DNA of 52,825 bases from Verrucomicrobiota bacterium (lineage in GTDB: Bacteria > Verrucomicrobiota > Verrucomicrobiia > Limisphaerales > J093), in assembly GCA_029556615.1 (NCBI GenBank), contig JAKQDD010000165.1, positions 1-52,825 of the forward strand, read 5' to 3'. Both the position numbers and the translations under genes were made by a program. This document shows, piece after piece, positions 8,531-18,560 of this stretch. Positions within the stretch are counted from its first letter, which is position 1. The number at the start of each line of letters is the position of its first letter. The notes beneath the pieces are model-generated. The model saw only the letters and a program-made list of their open reading frames with translations, had not been told where the DNA came from and searched no databases.

Positions 8531-9871
8531 ATGAAAACAGCCTCGATCCTGTTCGCTCCTCTCCCGCTCCGGGCCGCGCTGCTCGGTCTGTCGCTATTCG
8601 CCGCCGGACTCCACCTGGCGCGCGCCGCCGACCCGAACCCGCCCGACCGCATGACGTTTCAGGGGTTCCTGACCGACGGCAACGGCGTCGCGTTGGCGCC
8701 GAGTGCGCCCAAGAACTTCGACGTCGTGTTCCGGATCTACGACGACCAGAGCGCCGGCACCCTGCTCTGGGCCGAACAGCAGACCGTAACCGTGGACAAC
8801 GGCAATTTCAGCGTGCTGCTGGGCGAAGGCAGCGACTTCGGCGAGCCGCGCCCGGCGCTGGCCACGCTGTTCACGAGCAACACCGCTTCGGACCGGTTCG
8901 TGCAAACCACGGTCAAGGGCATCGCCTCGGGCGGGGCCGACGCCACCATCCTGCCGCGCCTGCGCCTGCTGACCTCGCCCTATGCCTACCTGGCCCAGCA
9001 CGCCGTCAACGCCGGACGATTGGTCAACGATAGCCACTCCCAGATCGTGACCGTGACCGGCACGAGTGTCGGCATCAACAAGAGCAGCCCCGCCGTGACG
9101 CTCGATGTCGAGGGCGCCGCCAAGGTGTCCGGCGGCCTCACCGTGAACGGGCTGACCAACACCGGCGTCAGCCGCCTCGAAGGCGATGTCACCGTCGTCG
9201 ACAAGATCACCGCCAGCCGCAGCTATGCCTCGACGGTCAACTTCAGCCTGGATGGCAGCGCTTACCTCACCGTGAAGAACATCTCCGGCGGCAACAACCC
9301 CGCTATCAATTGGGACGGCAATGACTGGATGGCCTACAGGCGGGCCGAAAACGAATTCGAGTTCCGCATCGCCACCGCCACGAAACTCCGCATCAACAGC
9401 GACAAGGTCATCGTCGATGCCCCAGGCGGCATCGAGGGCCGCGGCACCATCCCCCTCGGCGGCATCATCATGTGGTCGGGAGCGACCGTCCCCACCGGCT
9501 GGGCGCTGTGCAACGGCCAGACCGTCAACAGCATCACCACCCCGGATCTCAAGGACCGGTTCATCGTCGGGACCGGTGGCACATACGCCCTCGGCGCGAC
9601 CGGCGGAAGCAAGGAGGTCGCCCTCACAACCACCCAACTGCCGGCTCATAGTCATTCGATGCAGGATTACTACCACGCGGAAACGGACAACCGCGGTCAT
9701 CCCGAGTATGCCACCTACATCGGCGGCAACTGGGTGGGTTCCGGCGACAGCGACACCGACAACGACTACCTCTTCTATAAGACCCATAACACGGATTCCG
9801 CCGGAGGAGGCGCTGCGCACGAGAACCGCCCTCCCTACTACGCGCTGGCTTTCATCATGCGCGTGTACTAA
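8531..9871 (+). CDS. Exported phage tail-collar-domain protein
   Basis: 446 aa from ATG 8531, chosen because a signal peptide follows directly (LRAALLGLSLFAAGLHLARA). A GTG at 8480 overlapping the previous stop is possible but would place 17 polar residues first. Residues about 40-160 resemble the N-terminus of the kelch protein. The C-terminal third is a tail-collar domain: PLGGIIMWSGATVPTGWALC, then TPDLKDRFIVG, a His-containing LPAHSHSM strand and a terminal ENRPPYYALAFIMRVY. This fold caps phage short tail fibres, but here it sits on a secreted protein with no phage genes around, so an adhesin or structural role is more likely. Confidence 0.85.
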   Translation: MKTASILFAPLPLRAALLGLSLFAAGLHLARAADPNPPDRMTFQGFLTDGNGVALAPSAPKNFDVVFRIYDDQSAGTLLWAEQQTVTVDNGNFSVLLGEGSDFGEPRPALATLFTSNTASDRFVQTTVKGIASGGADATILPRLRLLTSPYAYLAQHAVNAGRLVNDSHSQIVTVTGTSVGINKSSPAVTLDVEGAAKVSGGLTVNGLTNTGVSRLEGDVTVVDKITASRSYASTVNFSLDGSAYLTVKNISGGNNPAINWDGNDWMAYRRAENEFEFRIATATKLRINSDKVIVDAPGGIEGRGTIPLGGIIMWSGATVPTGWALCNGQTVNSITTPDLKDRFIVGTGGTYALGATGGSKEVALTTTQLPAHSHSMQDYYHAETDNRGHPEYATYIGGNWVGSGDSDTDNDYLFYKTHNTDSAGGGAAHENRPPYYALAFIMRVY

Positions 9872-9922
9872 ATGGCCGGACTGCCACGCAGCGACTGACG
9901 GCAACCACTCACAGGCCGGCTT

Positions 9923-12900
9923 ATGCAAACATCTTGGGGAATCCCTCTCCTGTTGGGCGGGCTGCTGACCGGCTTGAATGCAGCCCTCGCCGCCATCCCG
10001 TTGCCCATCGAGTTTCGCCAGGACGCCATCCCGTACAATCTCCAATCCCAACGCGGCGCGCCCATCGGCACGGTCGTTGGCACACCGCCGGGTTCGGATG
10101 GGCGCATGCCCACCGGTTTGAACGAATCGGGCACCTATAATCCGCCGACACCCAACCAGTTCCAAAGCTCCGTGTCGTTCGGCGGCATCCCCGGATTGGT
10201 CCAGAGCGACTGGCTTGCCGTCAGCAATTCCACCGTCCTCCAGAGCGGCACCACCCCGTTCAGCGGCGCGGTGGCCGAGGCGATGCGGCTGCCCGTGGCC
10301 CGCTCGAACAACGTCGTCGTTCTCGTGCTCCGGCGCGGCCAGATCGGCGCCCCCTACGTGAGCCGCCAGATTCTGTTCAAGTTCGGCGCCATCGTCGAAG
10401 TCCCCGAATCCGACGAACGCGGTCAACTCCTGGATGTGGTCAAGGAGACCTATTGGCAGGCCGAGCCCCACACGACCGACGACCACGAGAACACCGGCTA
10501 TTACTGGAGCCCAAACGCGGGCTGCGTTTTTGCCGTCCAGCCAGGACCCATCTTCGTGACGTGGAAAAAGACGGAACCCTACACCGCAACCACCAAACCC
10601 ACCGACTACGAGAACCCCGGCGGCCCGCCCAGCTATTGGACCAACGGCGCCAGCATCTACTTGCTTCACACCGTGCGCTACGTCGTTTCCGGCAGCCCCA
10701 TCAAGCCGCCGCGCAAGATCTACTGGACCCAACGCGGCTTTGCCCTGCTGGGCAAGCCCGTCCTGGTGCCCACAGCCCGGGTCGGCGATATCGCCATCGT
10801 CTATCACGCCGGGTTCCCACACACGGTCGAGGAAGAGTATTCCGAGCCGACCGATACCAGCCCCACCGACGGCTCCGGCGCCCAGGAGCTGCAAGAGCTG
10901 CGGACGCTGTGGTACGAAGAACAGCAGAAGAGCATTCTGGCCTATAACCGGGAAGGCCGGGTCTTTGTCGAGCTGCTGGGCGACGTGCGCGACGACGACA
11001 GCCGCGACCACCTCGGCTTCGAAATCGTCGACGTGTTCAAGAACCCGACGCCCAGCGACGTCACCATCGAGCTCGGCGAACGCATCACCCCCCCGCCTCC
11101 GGGTGATCTGCTCGGACTGTACCCCGAGCCGATCCAACAGCAAGGAGACGGATTCACCTACCAACACCAGGTCGCCGGCGCCGATCACCCCGAGTACTAT
11201 GCCGCCCGCGAAACGGTCAACCTCAACGATTGCCTCGTCCACTGGATGGAAGAAGGTGTCGAACACCTCAAATGGCCCGCCTCCCTGGGCCGCTACAAGC
11301 TCGCCTGGCCCGCCGACGCCGCCAAGTACAGCCATTATGTGCGCCCGCCCGCCGCAACCGAGACCGAAGCCAAAGCGACCGCCATCACGCTCTCGACCGC
11401 CAATGTGCCCACCATCCAGTACCAGGACCCCTTCGACCGCCCCCGCGCCAAGCTGACCGAGACCTTCATGTTCTATACCTGGCTCGACCCCGATTACCCG
11501 GCGCACCGCACCCTGCTCCGTTTCACCTCCGGCGAAGACATCGCGTTCGAGCGCGTCTTCTCGTGGCTGGACGAGGGTCTGCATCACCCGGACCTGACGT
11601 TGCCCGTCTTTGACACGGACTTTGCAGCGCCCCGGGCCGGGGCTGCCGTCCACGGGCATGCCAAGATCGAGGGCGGTTTCCTGCGCTTGACCGAGGCGGT
11701 CAAGAACCAGGCCGGCCAATATGTCATCGAAGATTTTTACGCCGGCGCGACGGTCAACAACTTCCGCGCCCGGTTCACGGTCAGTATCCGCGACGGAAGC
11801 AGCAAGATCGCCGACGGCTTCAGCTTCAACTTCGGCACGATGCCGGACCCGATTCCCAACATGAAGGAGGAAGGCATCGCCGATGGCCTCTCGGTGAGTT
11901 TCGACTCCTATGACAACAGCTCGGAAGACATGGCCCCCACGATCGCGATCCGACTTAACGGGGCCTTCCTCGCCGCGGTCCGCATGGCCGAGACCGACGT
12001 CTCCGAAGATGTCTCGGCGCTCCCCATCCCCACCGATCCCGCAACCGGCCAGCCCATGACCCTCCGCACCGGTAACATGTTTGTCCCGGTCGAGATCGAG
12101 CTGCGCGGCGATGGCACCCTGGATGTTTCGTACAAGAACGTCAAAGTCCTCGCCAATGTCGCCACCGGGTACACCCCGCGCACCGGCGTGTTTGGCTTCG
12201 GCGCGCGCACCGGCGGAGGCTATGCCACCCACTGGGTGGACGATCTGGCCATCGTCGTGAACCGCCATGAGGACGCGGGCACGTTCCATCTTGCCCAAAG
12301 CGTCGCGACCGACCTCGATTCCTGGATCGCCGACGCCACCTTCCGCTGGCCATCCGCCGCCGAACGACCCCGGGTCGTCACGGAGGTCGTCGAAGTTGGC
12401 GAACGCATCAACGCCCCCACTGGCGAATTGGGCGCCACGGGCGATTATCTGGCCGGGCACATCAACGCGGACATCGGGACTTCGTACGATCCGCAAGCCT
12501 ACCTCGATCCTCTCTCTGTGGACTTCGGCACAGCCAATACGAGCGCCATCATTCCCGTCAATGCCATCCCCGGCCAGAACACCCTCGAGGTCTGGTGGTT
12601 CCGCACCAACTCGACCCGTGCCGGACCCAACGCGGGCAATACTGCCAAAGGCTTCCAAACCGTCTATTGGCCGTCCGTCATTGGGACGTACACGCTGCAA
12701 TGGCCGACTGCGCCCCGGGAGATCGTCCTGGCCAGCCTCATCGGAAGCGGCACGCTCGACTCGCTCGAATCCCTCGGGACCATCTACCATCAAAACGACC
12801 CCGACCAGCCCGGCTACAACCCCAATGAGGAGCATGCCCTCATGGCCGGCGGAACGGCCTTTGCACTGCGCGACGATCTGAATGTCACCAGTGGGGAAGA

Positions 12901-15900
12901 CTACTCCTCGGAGCCCTTCGTGCTCGTCAGTCACACAGCCGCCGACGGGCGCCCCGCGATGAGCGTGTTCAAGGTCTTGCGCGAGAAGCCCGAATCCGGC
13001 TACGTGTTCGATTACATCACCCCCGCCGGCCAATTGCTCCAGGCGCCCATGCCCCTGCCGCTGCTGGCCAAACCGGTCGAAGGCACCGGCGATTCGGCCA
13101 TCAACTACAATACCGAGCCCAGCCATTCCGGCGGCGACCTGCCGGGCGGCTGGACCTCGAGCGACACCAACGGCCCGTTCAAGCATTATCAGGGGTTCAC
13201 TTGGCGGGATCGGAAGCAGGACTTCTGGGTCTATCGCGGTCTCCACGCCGGCCTGCCCGACCTCGAAGCCGGCGCCTATGACCCCGAGACCGGCACCTTC
13301 GGCGCGCTGCCCGATGCCACGGCGGTGGTCGGCGAGACGTTCAAGTTCACGGTCCACGCCTCGAGGCAGGACGAGTTCCTCACGCTGAGAGGCAAGAACA
13401 TGCCTGCGTGGCTCAGGGCCAGCGGCCTGGCGCTCGAGGGCAAACCCACCACCAACGACGTCACCCTCCCGGACCTCACGATCGAGCTGGTGGTCGAGGA
13501 CCTTTACGACCACACCCGTGTGACCAATGATCTCACGCTGACCGTTGTCGATACGGGCTCCGTGCAGACCCAAACCGGACTTTCACTCTCGAGCACCAAC
13601 CAGTACACCGACACGATCGTCACGTTCACGAACCGGCCGCCTTTCCTGACCGCGTCGCCCCAGCCCTCGAACAGCTTCACGATGCGGTATTACTACAAGA
13701 CCGAGCCGAGCTTCCACTGGCCCGGCGTGGCCAGCCCGCCGCCCGCCGGCAGCATCGTGCCGTACCTGCGCCCGATAGATCCGGACACGGGCCAGTTCAT
13801 CGGCGACCCCGCCTCGAAGAACACCGAGTCGCTCGAGATCGTCTATCGCCCGGTCTGGCCTGTGCGCGATCCCAAGGACGAATCCAAACCGCTGCCTACC
13901 TTGTCTTTCAATGCGACCCTCGCGGGACCGAAGACCGGTTTGCCCGGCGTCCGCGACATGCTGACCGCCCAGGTACTCTACCAACAATCCGTCGCCCAGG
14001 ACCTGCCCGAGCAGACCCCGAGCGTGGTATTACACGATCCGACACGCCAGAAGCTCGCCGACCTCGATGCCCAGGGACTCGACACCATGCCCGGCGGGGT
14101 CCTTACCGACTATTACCTCGGGCTTTACTACTTCCCGAACCTCCCCCCGCATTTGGCCGAGCGGGTGTATTATGACGCCAACCGCGGCGCCAAGGGCAGC
14201 ATGGTCCTCAAAGGCAAGTACATCCAGGAAACCCTGGGCGAGAGTTACCTGCTGTTGAACGTGCTGCGAGGCTCTGACTTGGTCGCCGTCAAGGACCTGT
14301 GCCCAGCCGGCGATTCCGACAAGTCCAAATGGGACGCCCTCGTCGATGCGCTCGCCACCGACGTCGAGACCTTCCACGAGTCGCCCACCCAACCCGGCAC
14401 CTACGAGCCGGACTTGGCCAAGACGGTCTCGGTAGGCGTGCAAGATCTGGCGGAGATCGGGGACGCGAACATCGCCGTCGACTCCTACGCCCTGAGCGCG
14501 ACCGGCCCGGGCAGCGGCTATGTGACGCTCGTCGAATCCAGCGGCACGGCCTTCACCCAGCCCGGCGATCCGGTTTCGATGCACGTCTTCAAGGTGGGCG
14601 GGGACCTGGACGTCGGCGAAGTCAAAATCATCAACGCCCCCAACCCGCTCAGCGAACAGGTCACCTTCCAGCACACCGCCGACCTGGCCGGCCGCTTCGC
14701 CGAATTCGAGTACGAATGGAAAATCGCCAACCCGGTCGATGGCCAACCGCCCGTGCCGGATGATGAAATGACACGCTATCTGGCCCTCGCCAGCGGCCTC
14801 GACATGCCCCGCCGCACCATCGGCGGCGCCGGCATCCAGGCTCTGTGCGACAACTACATCGTCATGCGCTACCGCGCCAAGTCTGCTTCTCACCCGCTCT
14901 ACGATCAGTGGTCGGAGTGGACCGCGCCCAAGCTGGCCGAGGGCTGGATCAAGCGCGTGCTCGCCGGCATCAACCCCTTTAACCAGCGGATCTCCGACCT
15001 CTTTAACAACCGGGTCAACACCGACGTCAGCATGCTCACCCAGGCCGGTCGCCGTTGGGAAGGCGACGTCGCGTTGAACCTCGAGAACATCGACAACTTC
15101 GGCCTCATCGAAATCTACGAAACCGTCCTGCGACGCGGCCGCATGCTCAGCATCGAGTCCGGCTATAACTACGGTCCGGCCAACGACGCGCTCCTGCTCG
15201 CCGCCGGCTACCTCAACGACCTCTACCTCATGCTCGGGGGCGAGGCTTGGGCGGACGCTGCCAATCCCACCATCGGCATCGGCACCAGCGGCCACACCTA
15301 TAGCGACATCGCCACCGCCCTCTTCGCCTTCAAAGGCCAAACCGCGTCGCTGCTCGAGGAAGAGCTGGCCTTGCTGCGCGGACGCGACGATTTCCTCGTC
15401 CCCGGCGTCGAGGTCACGCCGGTCTACAACCGGCTCGTCTGGAACTACACGCGCGGCATTGACGCCGGGGAAGTCATCTACGCCCTCAATTACAACGTCC
15501 AGGAGAATCCCGACCAGGAGCCCGATGGCGTGATCGACGCCGAGGACGCCGCACGCATGTTTCCGCAGGGCCACGGCGATGCCTACGGCCATTACCTGAC
15601 CGCACTCAAAGGGTATTACTCGCTCCTGCTCAACCCCAACTTCGATTGGGTCCCGCGAACCGAGGCGGTCAATGTCCTCGGCCAGCCCATCTCGGTGGAT
15701 TACCAGGACGAACGCAAGTTCGCCGCCGCCGCCGCCGCACTCGCGCGCGCAGGGCAACAGGTCTTCGACCTCACCTGGCGCCAGGACTTCCAGCCCGTCC
15801 ATGCCCTCGGCTGGGAACATTTCGGCGCCAGCCGCGCCAACACCCGCCGCACTTACACCCAGGAGGGCGGCGACGAGAACCCGGTGCGGTTCTGGGGCAT

Positions 15901-18547
15901 GGACCATTGGGCCTGCCGGCTGGGTCAGGGCGACTATCTGAACTGGGTGGCCGCCAACGCCATCCTCCCTGCCATCGACCCCAACCCGAACCACGAGGGC
16001 ATCCAGAAGATCGACCGCACCACCGTGCCCGAGCTGATCGAGTTGGCCAAAGCCGGCGACGCGCTCCAAGCCGCGCACGACAACGCCGAGGGGGGCCTGA
16101 GCCCGCTCGGCATCCCCGAGGGCGGCCTGGTGTTCGACATCAACCCCACAGCAGTCGTGGGAGCCGACAATGGCACCCATTTCGAGCAGGTCTACCAGCG
16201 GGCCAAGATCGCCCTGAACAACGCTGTTGCCGCCTTCGACGATGCCAAAGACGTCACCGCCCTGATGCGCGCCGAACAAGACGGCTTGGCGGAATTCCAG
16301 GCCGCCGTCGCGCAGCAGGAGCTGGCATTCAAGAATGCGCTCATCGAATTGTATGGCACACCCTATCCCGATGACATTGGACCGGGCGCGACATGGAAAC
16401 AAGACTACGACGGTCCGGACCTGATCCATTACATGTATGTCGAGACGCCGGAATACGCCTTCCCGAACCTCTGGAGCTTCACCACGGGCAACGTGTTCCA
16501 GATCGATATCCAGGACCTCCCCAGTGACTGGGCCACGTCCTTGCACGAAGACTTGGACTGGACCACCAAAGCGCTGGACGACGATTACACGGAAGGCGAG
16601 CATTACATCGAATTTGATATCGGCCCGCACGGTTTCTTCGACAAACCCGGCGACTGGACCAGCCGCCGCGCCTCGCCCGGCAAGATCCAACAAACCATCT
16701 CCGAGTACATCATGGCCCACACCCGCCTGCGCCAGGCCCTCAACGACTCGCAGGGCGCCAAGAACGACCTGGATAAGGCCATCCGCCACTTCGACGACTT
16801 CTGGGAGGTCACCGACGAAATCTACGATTACCAAGAGGATATCCTCAAAGCCGAAGAAGCCCTGCAATGGGCCAAGTTCGCCTACGATACCTGGGAGAAG
16901 GTCGCCGAGTGCACCAAGGAAGATATCAAACTCACCACCGACGCGCTCACCAGCGGACTCCCGAGGAGCACCATCATCGGCCTCAGCACCGGCGGCGACC
17001 TCACATCCGCGGCTCGCACCGCGCTCAAGGCCACCGGGTTTGCGGTGGTGACGACTTACGAGAAGCTGAAGATCGCCAAGTTCATCGTCATGAACGCCTT
17101 CGAGAATGCCGTCAGCTCCTCGAAACGCTGGATCGAGTGGAACGAAGTGGGTGGTCGCGAATACGATCTCAAGAAGCGGGAAATGGTGCTTGCACTGGGC
17201 AACCAGCTCTCCGCCATGCAAGGCCACCTCTGGACCATCAACGAGCGCCTCCGTCAATTGGACGACGCCGCCCGCGCCAAACAAGCCCTCATCGCTGAAG
17301 GCGATCGCCTCCAGCAGGAACGGCTCGTGTTCCGCCAACGCGCCGCCACCGTGGTCCAGGGCTACCGCACCCGCGACGCCGCCTTCCGCCTGTTCCGCAA
17401 CGAGAAGCTCGAACGTTACAAGACCCTCTTCGACCTGGCTGCTCGCTATTCCCTCCTGGCCGCCAATGCCTACGACTATGAAACCGGGCTGCTCAACACC
17501 ACCGCCGGCCGCGGCTTCGTCAACCGCATCATCAACGCCCGCGCCCTGGGCGTGGTGCGCAACGGCGAACCGCAGTACGCCGGCAGCAACACCGGCGATC
17601 CCGGCCTCTCGAGCGCCCTGGCCGAGATGAAAGCCGACTGGGACGTCCTCCGGGGCCGACTCGGCTTCAACAACCCCGATGCCTACGGCACCACCGTCTC
17701 CCTCCGCACCGAGGCCTATCGCATCCTGCCCACCGCGGATGGCGACCCCAACTGGAAGGACCTGCTCCACGCGGCGCGGGTGGGCAATCTGCTCGATGAT
17801 CAGGACGTCCACCGCTATTGCATGCAACTCGACGCCGGCGATGGCCTGCCCGTTCCCGGCATCGTGCTGACCTTCAGCACCACCATCGCCGACGGCTATA
17901 ACTTGTTCGGCCGCCAACTGGCCGCGGGCGACCATGCGTTCAGCCCCAGCTCGTTCGCGACCAAGATCTTCGGCGTCGGCGTCGCGTTCGTCGGCTACCG
18001 CGGCATGGACAATCCGGCCGCCAACAGTGGCGCCGGAGGCACGTCACCCAGCGACCCGGACGTCTGGTTCCTCGACCCGCTCGCCCTCGCCGCCACCCCC
18101 TATGTCTATCTCATCCCCGCCGGCGTCGATTCCATGCGGACCCCGCCCCTCGGCGATGCCAGCGCCGTTCGCACCTGGTGCGTCGAGGACCTGGCCATCC
18201 CGCTCCCGTTTAACATCGGCGAGTCGGGGTTCTCGACGCTGCCGCTGTGGCAGTCCGGCGACTCGTTGACCGAGCCGCTCTTCGCCATCCGCAAACACCA
18301 GGCCTTCCGTCCCGTGTCCACCACCGCCTGTTTCAGTCCGAATCTGTACACCGGCAGCGGCGCCTTGCACCGCTCCCAGTACACCAACAACCGTCTCGTC
18401 GCGCGCTCGGTCTGGAACAGTCAGTGGAAACTCGTCATCCCCGGCAAGACGCTCCTCAGCGACTCCAAAGAGGGCCTCGACCGCTTCATCCAGACGGTTA
18501 CCGACGTCAAGCTCCACTTTGTCACTTACTCTTACTCGGGGAACTAA
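9923..18547 (+). CDS. Giant secreted multidomain protein, 2874 aa
   Basis: Starts at ATG 9923 with a signal peptide (IPLLLGGLLTGLNAALA). Visible architecture: two copies of a unit with a WP-x-G-Y-L-WP core (about 440-463 and 890-928; the second followed by YHQNDPDQPGYNPNEEH), an L-type-lectin/concanavalin-like domain between them (about 570-785), an Ig/cadherin-like module (about 1126-1212), an EF-hand-like DGVIDAEDAARM loop (about 1866), and a long helical, probably coiled-coil stretch (about 2256-2516). No enzyme motif was recognised. Its GC and C-rich third positions match its neighbours, so it does not look recently acquired. It is the core of the operon, perhaps a surface filament or adhesin; a helical toxin-like component is an alternative. 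Both are inference. Confidence 0.9.
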   Translation: MQTSWGIPLLLGGLLTGLNAALAAIPLPIEFRQDAIPYNLQSQRGAPIGTVVGTPPGSDGRMPTGLNESGTYNPPTPNQFQSSVSFGGIPGLVQSDWLAVSNSTVLQSGTTPFSGAVAEAMRLPVARSNNVVVLVLRRGQIGAPYVSRQILFKFGAIVEVPESDERGQLLDVVKETYWQAEPHTTDDHENTGYYWSPNAGCVFAVQPGPIFVTWKKTEPYTATTKPTDYENPGGPPSYWTNGASIYLLHTVRYVVSGSPIKPPRKIYWTQRGFALLGKPVLVPTARVGDIAIVYHAGFPHTVEEEYSEPTDTSPTDGSGAQELQELRTLWYEEQQKSILAYNREGRVFVELLGDVRDDDSRDHLGFEIVDVFKNPTPSDVTIELGERITPPPPGDLLGLYPEPIQQQGDGFTYQHQVAGADHPEYYAARETVNLNDCLVHWMEEGVEHLKWPASLGRYKLAWPADAAKYSHYVRPPAATETEAKATAITLSTANVPTIQYQDPFDRPRAKLTETFMFYTWLDPDYPAHRTLLRFTSGEDIAFERVFSWLDEGLHHPDLTLPVFDTDFAAPRAGAAVHGHAKIEGGFLRLTEAVKNQAGQYVIEDFYAGATVNNFRARFTVSIRDGSSKIADGFSFNFGTMPDPIPNMKEEGIADGLSVSFDSYDNSSEDMAPTIAIRLNGAFLAAVRMAETDVSEDVSALPIPTDPATGQPMTLRTGNMFVPVEIELRGDGTLDVSYKNVKVLANVATGYTPRTGVFGFGARTGGGYATHWVDDLAIVVNRHEDAGTFHLAQSVATDLDSWIADATFRWPSAAERPRVVTEVVEVGERINAPTGELGATGDYLAGHINADIGTSYDPQAYLDPLSVDFGTANTSAIIPVNAIPGQNTLEVWWFRTNSTRAGPNAGNTAKGFQTVYWPSVIGTYTLQWPTAPREIVLASLIGSGTLDSLESLGTIYHQNDPDQPGYNPNEEHALMAGGTAFALRDDLNVTSGEDYSSEPFVLVSHTAADGRPAMSVFKVLREKPESGYVFDYITPAGQLLQAPMPLPLLAKPVEGTGDSAINYNTEPSHSGGDLPGGWTSSDTNGPFKHYQGFTWRDRKQDFWVYRGLHAGLPDLEAGAYDPETGTFGALPDATAVVGETFKFTVHASRQDEFLTLRGKNMPAWLRASGLALEGKPTTNDVTLPDLTIELVVEDLYDHTRVTNDLTLTVVDTGSVQTQTGLSLSSTNQYTDTIVTFTNRPPFLTASPQPSNSFTMRYYYKTEPSFHWPGVASPPPAGSIVPYLRPIDPDTGQFIGDPASKNTESLEIVYRPVWPVRDPKDESKPLPTLSFNATLAGPKTGLPGVRDMLTAQVLYQQSVAQDLPEQTPSVVLHDPTRQKLADLDAQGLDTMPGGVLTDYYLGLYYFPNLPPHLAERVYYDANRGAKGSMVLKGKYIQETLGESYLLLNVLRGSDLVAVKDLCPAGDSDKSKWDALVDALATDVETFHESPTQPGTYEPDLAKTVSVGVQDLAEIGDANIAVDSYALSATGPGSGYVTLVESSGTAFTQPGDPVSMHVFKVGGDLDVGEVKIINAPNPLSEQVTFQHTADLAGRFAEFEYEWKIANPVDGQPPVPDDEMTRYLALASGLDMPRRTIGGAGIQALCDNYIVMRYRAKSASHPLYDQWSEWTAPKLAEGWIKRVLAGINPFNQRISDLFNNRVNTDVSMLTQAGRRWEGDVALNLENIDNFGLIEIYETVLRRGRMLSIESGYNYGPANDALLLAAGYLNDLYLMLGGEAWADAANPTIGIGTSGHTYSDIATALFAFKGQTASLLEEELALLRGRDDFLVPGVEVTPVYNRLVWNYTRGIDAGEVIYALNYNVQENPDQEPDGVIDAEDAARMFPQGHGDAYGHYLTALKGYYSLLLNPNFDWVPRTEAVNVLGQPISVDYQDERKFAAAAAALARAGQQVFDLTWRQDFQPVHALGWEHFGASRANTRRTYTQEGGDENPVRFWGMDHWACRLGQGDYLNWVAANAILPAIDPNPNHEGIQKIDRTTVPELIELAKAGDALQAAHDNAEGGLSPLGIPEGGLVFDINPTAVVGADNGTHFEQVYQRAKIALNNAVAAFDDAKDVTALMRAEQDGLAEFQAAVAQQELAFKNALIELYGTPYPDDIGPGATWKQDYDGPDLIHYMYVETPEYAFPNLWSFTTGNVFQIDIQDLPSDWATSLHEDLDWTTKALDDDYTEGEHYIEFDIGPHGFFDKPGDWTSRRASPGKIQQTISEYIMAHTRLRQALNDSQGAKNDLDKAIRHFDDFWEVTDEIYDYQEDILKAEEALQWAKFAYDTWEKVAECTKEDIKLTTDALTSGLPRSTIIGLSTGGDLTSAARTALKATGFAVVTTYEKLKIAKFIVMNAFENAVSSSKRWIEWNEVGGREYDLKKREMVLALGNQLSAMQGHLWTINERLRQLDDAARAKQALIAEGDRLQQERLVFRQRAATVVQGYRTRDAAFRLFRNEKLERYKTLFDLAARYSLLAANAYDYETGLLNTTAGRGFVNRIINARALGVVRNGEPQYAGSNTGDPGLSSALAEMKADWDVLRGRLGFNNPDAYGTTVSLRTEAYRILPTADGDPNWKDLLHAARVGNLLDDQDVHRYCMQLDAGDGLPVPGIVLTFSTTIADGYNLFGRQLAAGDHAFSPSSFATKIFGVGVAFVGYRGMDNPAANSGAGGTSPSDPDVWFLDPLALAATPYVYLIPAGVDSMRTPPLGDASAVRTWCVEDLAIPLPFNIGESGFSTLPLWQSGDSLTEPLFAIRKHQAFRPVSTTACFSPNLYTGSGALHRSQYTNNRLVARSVWNSQWKLVIPGKTLLSDSKEGLDRFIQTVTDVKLHFVTYSYSGN

Positions 18548-18560
18548 CCCTGTTCCACCC

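Noticed and set aside
8594..13573. Minus-strand open frame of 1659 codons
   Set aside because: It runs antisense through the tail-collar and giant genes and has the Gly/Val/Asp-rich, low-information composition of a GC-rich shadow frame. The + strand frames have signal peptides and domains.
14030..17935. Minus-strand open frame of 1301 codons
   Set aside because: Antisense shadow of the giant gene, with the same composition bias and no recognisable domain.
9923..18547. Tc-toxin A-type identity for the giant protein
   Set aside because: The helical C-terminus and the nearby collar protein are suggestive, but no RHS or TcB/TcC partner and no diagnostic motif was found.
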